Origin: JBOFLG01 sp051657745
Lineage (GTDB): Bacteria > Actinomycetota > Actinomycetes > Actinomycetales > Dermatophilaceae
Length of the DNA: 25,196 bases
Reading direction: 5' to 3'
Assembly: GCA_051657745.1 (NCBI GenBank)
Contig: JBOFLG010000119.1
Span: forward strand, 1-25,196
Shown: positions 23,529-25,196 of the stretch, piece after piece
How the letters are laid out: each line of letters opens with the position of its first letter
How positions within the stretch are numbered: position 1 is the stretch's first letter
Program-made: the position numbers and the translations under genes
The notes under the pieces: model-generated
What the model was told of the DNA's origin: nothing
Seen by the model: only the letters and a program-made list of their open reading frames with translations
Database searches by the model: none

Positions 23529-23678
23529 GAGGGTGAGGGTTCCTTAGCCTGGCGGAGCGGTCGATCAGGATTGCGCACAGTCTCCCACGGAGCGGCGGTG
23601 GTGCTGTCCAGGTCCGCCCGGATGCCGGCCCTGCCACTCCAGTGTCGCGGTCGGTTCTGAGCGCTCGGGGATGACGAA

Positions 23679-23702
23679 GCCCGACACCTCTCGGTGCCGG
23701 GC
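23679..23702 (-). terminator. Rho-independent-type hairpin after rpsT
   Basis: On the leftward strand GCCCGGCACC and GGTGTCGGGC pair over ten bases with one G-U wobble around a GAGA tetraloop, 17 bases after the rpsT stop, followed by a short TTCGTC rather than a full T-tract. Flanking partial complements (CTGAGCGC-type) could extend it. Confidence 0.75.
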
Positions 23703-23719
23703 CGTCGTGGTGTCGGCGC

Positions 23720-23980
23720 TCAGAGCGCTGCGGCGCGCCTGGCCATCGCGGACTTCTTGTTCGCGGCCTGGTTCTGGTGGATGACGCCCTTGCTCACGGC
23801 CTTGTCCAGCTTGACCGCGGCGGCCCGGAGCGCGGCCTTAGCCTCGTCGGCCTGGCCGGCATCGGCGGCCTCGCGGAACCGGCGGATGGCGGTCTTGAAC
23901 TCGCTCTTGATCGCCTTATTGCGCTCGGTGGCCGTGTGGTTGGTCTTGATCCGCTTCAACTGGGACTTGATGTTTGCCAC
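23720..23980 (-). CDS. rpsT: 30S ribosomal protein bS20
   Basis: Small basic primary-binding protein of 16S rRNA. The 86-residue product from GTG 23980 begins MANIKSQLKRIKTNHTATERNKAIKSEFKTAIRRF and ends VIHQNQAANKKSAMARRAAAL, the standard bS20 sequence pattern and length. The frame stays open upstream but lacks family sequence, so GTG 23980 is the start. Only a weak purine-rich ribosome site (GAAAGA) is visible. It is followed by its own terminator. Confidence 0.97.
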   Translation of the reverse strand: MANIKSQLKRIKTNHTATERNKAIKSEFKTAIRRFREAADAGQADEAKAALRAAAVKLDKAVSKGVIHQNQAANKKSAMARRAAAL

Positions 23981-24165
23981 GGGTGAGATGTCTTTCAGTC
24001 GAGGTGAGCTGCCGTGAACGGGCGGCGGGAGGACGGTGAGACCGGGCGTTCGGCGCCGACCTACGACGTGCGGTGCCCGATGGTGATCGCACGCACGCGA
24101 CCACGCGAGCACGCAGTCGACAAAGGTACCAGCGGCGCATCATCGGAGGAAAATCGACCGGGCAC

Positions 24166-24251
24166 GCCCTCGTCAACCGCTCGGCATCCGGCGCCGCCCT
24201 CGTCAACCGCTCGGCATCCGGCGCCCCCTCGTCAACCGCTCGGCATCCGGC
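24166..24251. repeat. Three-copy 30-bp minisatellite between holA and rpsT
   Basis: Copies begin at 24166, 24196 and 24226; the first two are identical 30-mers (core CTCGTCAACCGCTCGGCATC), and the third has lost one base at its left end. There are no spacers, so it is not a CRISPR. It occupies part of the 287-base gene-free region upstream of rpsT, which otherwise shows no gene I can support and must contain the rpsT promoter. Confidence 0.95.
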
Positions 24252-24267
24252 GGATGACGATGCCGGC

Positions 24268-25196
24268 CTACGGCCCCGTGGCGCGACCGTGCGACCCGGT
24301 GATCACCAGGACGGCCCGCTCGACCGCGTACACCGGGTCGCGGCCCCCGCCTTTGACCTCTGCATCAGCCGCCGCGAGGGCGCCGACGCACCCGGCCAGC
24401 GCTTCAGCCGACCACCCGCCGAGTTGTCGACGCGCCTTGTCGACCTGCCACGGCGCCATCCCGAGGTCCCGGGCGAGGTCGGCGGAGCGACCCCGACCGG
24501 CGTGCCCGACCCGGACCAGTTGGCGCACCTGCTGGGCCAGTACAGCGACGATGGGTACCGGGTCGACCCCCACGGCGACCGCGTGGCGAAGCAGGCGCAG
24601 CGCCTCCCCGGTGTCGCCCGCCATCGCCGCGTCGGCGACCCGGAAGCCGGTGGCCTCGACCTTGCCACCGTGATAGGTGAGCACGGTCTGCTCGTCAATC
24701 GTTCCGGCGGTGTCATCGACGAGCTGCTGGCAGGCGGCGGCGAGCTCACGCAGATCTTTGCCGACCGCGTCGACGAGGGCCTGCACGGCGTCACCGGTGG
24801 CGCGGCGGCGGGCCCGGCGAAACTCGTGGGCGGCGAAGTCGGCCTTGTCGCGGTCGCTCTTCACCGCCGGGGCGTCGAGCACCCGCGCACCCGCCGCACG
24901 GACCGCGTCGAGCACCTTCTTCCCGCGGGAGCCCCCACCGTGCACGACGACCAGGGTGATGTCGGGGTCGGGCGCGGCGCCGGCGTGCGCGATCAGGTCG
25001 GTCTGGAGATCGTCCCCGGCCTCGTGAACGTCCTGGACGACAAGGCACTTCGCGCCACCGAACAGACTCGGGCTGGCCTGCATCGCGAGTGCGCCGGGCT
25101 GGTAGCCGGCGGCATCCAGACGCACCACCTCAAGGCCAGGGTGGTCGACCCGCACCTCGTCAACGACGTGCGCGACGGCGCGTTCGGCGAGCAGCG
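24268..25196 (-). CDS. holA: DNA polymerase III subunit delta (HolA), 5' end outside the window
   Basis: Clamp-loader subunit that opens the beta sliding clamp. The visible 309 codons read through the right edge: LLAERAVAHVVDEV, then VRLDAAGYQPGALAMQASPSLFGGAKCLVVQDV, TLVVVHGGGSRGKKVLDAVRAAGARVLDAP, DKADFAAHEFRRARRRATGDAVQALVDAVGKDLRELAAACQQLVDD, and the C-terminal collar-like helices ending in PVYAVERAVLVITG. The segment before LLAERA, with the start codon, is missing. A GTG at 25155 lies inside the domain and should not be taken as the start. Gene order holA-rpsT-lepA is standard in actinobacteria. Confidence 0.95.
   Translation of the reverse strand, partial: LLAERAVAHVVDEVRVDHPGLEVVRLDAAGYQPGALAMQASPSLFGGAKCLVVQDVHEAGDDLQTDLIAHAGAAPDPDITLVVVHGGGSRGKKVLDAVRAAGARVLDAPAVKSDRDKADFAAHEFRRARRRATGDAVQALVDAVGKDLRELAAACQQLVDDTAGTIDEQTVLTYHGGKVEATGFRVADAAMAGDTGEALRLLRHAVAVGVDPVPIVAVLAQQVRQLVRVGHAGRGRSADLARDLGMAPWQVDKARRQLGGWSAEALAGCVGALAAADAEVKGGGRDPVYAVERAVLVITGSHGRATGP

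Noticed and set aside
24166..24251. CRISPR array
   Set aside because: Repeats are directly adjacent without spacers and there are no cas genes.

Overview
The window is high-GC, densely packed, double-stranded coding DNA with overlapping genes and many GTG starts. It reads as the chromosome of a high-GC actinobacterium, probably in or near Micrococcales (Intrasporangiaceae/Dermatophilaceae-like). This placement rests on gene content and order (holA-rpsT-lepA, hemW, DUF3097, hrcA-dnaJ-rsmE, HIT, phoH-ybeY-CorC-era) and is inference. I see no rRNA, tRNA, CRISPR array, prophage or insertion sequence.

Layout. (1) 1-1153: a decaying left flank with an unrecognised leftward reading frame that leaves the window and a 5'-truncated, frameshifted pseudogene. 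(2) 1154-8678, all leftward: the housekeeping block hrcA-dnaJ-rsmE, HIT protein, phoH-ybeY-CorC/HlyC-family protein-era. A perfect CIRCE operator precedes hrcA. (3) 8790-11736: DUF3097 and a DUF4870 membrane protein (rightward), then hemW (leftward). (4) 11964-13169: a divergent pair, a hotdog-fold DUF4442 protein and a Nudix hydrolase, each with a short tandem duplication across its 3' end. (5) 13378-21674, all rightward: an accessory cassette of a BTAD/SARP-type regulator, NarL-type response regulator, sensor kinase, stand-alone receiver, Tat-exported multicopper oxidase, type I signal peptidase, CopC-like protein and CopD-like membrane protein. (6) 21681-25196, leftward: lepA, rpsT and the 3' part of holA.

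How the genes work together. Blocks 2, 3 and 6 serve ribosome assembly and quality control (Era, YbeY, RsmE, LepA, bS20), heat-shock control (HrcA, DnaJ), heme delivery (HemW) and replication (HolA). Block 5 looks like a regulated extracytoplasmic copper oxidation/uptake module. Its last four genes overlap by 1-4 bases, so oxidase, signal peptidase, CopC and CopD are probably translated as one coupled unit. It sits between hemW and lepA, which are usually close neighbours in actinobacteria, so it looks inserted into a conserved neighbourhood.

Most worth a second look: the signal peptidase built into the copper operon, the receiver-only regulator beside a kinase that already has a NarL partner, a C-tract/G-tract CsoR-like site upstream of the cassette, paired 3'-end duplications in two adjacent genes, an 18-bp repeat extension at the start of Era, and a recurrent TAGNNT-N6-7-start arrangement that suggests leaderless transcripts.
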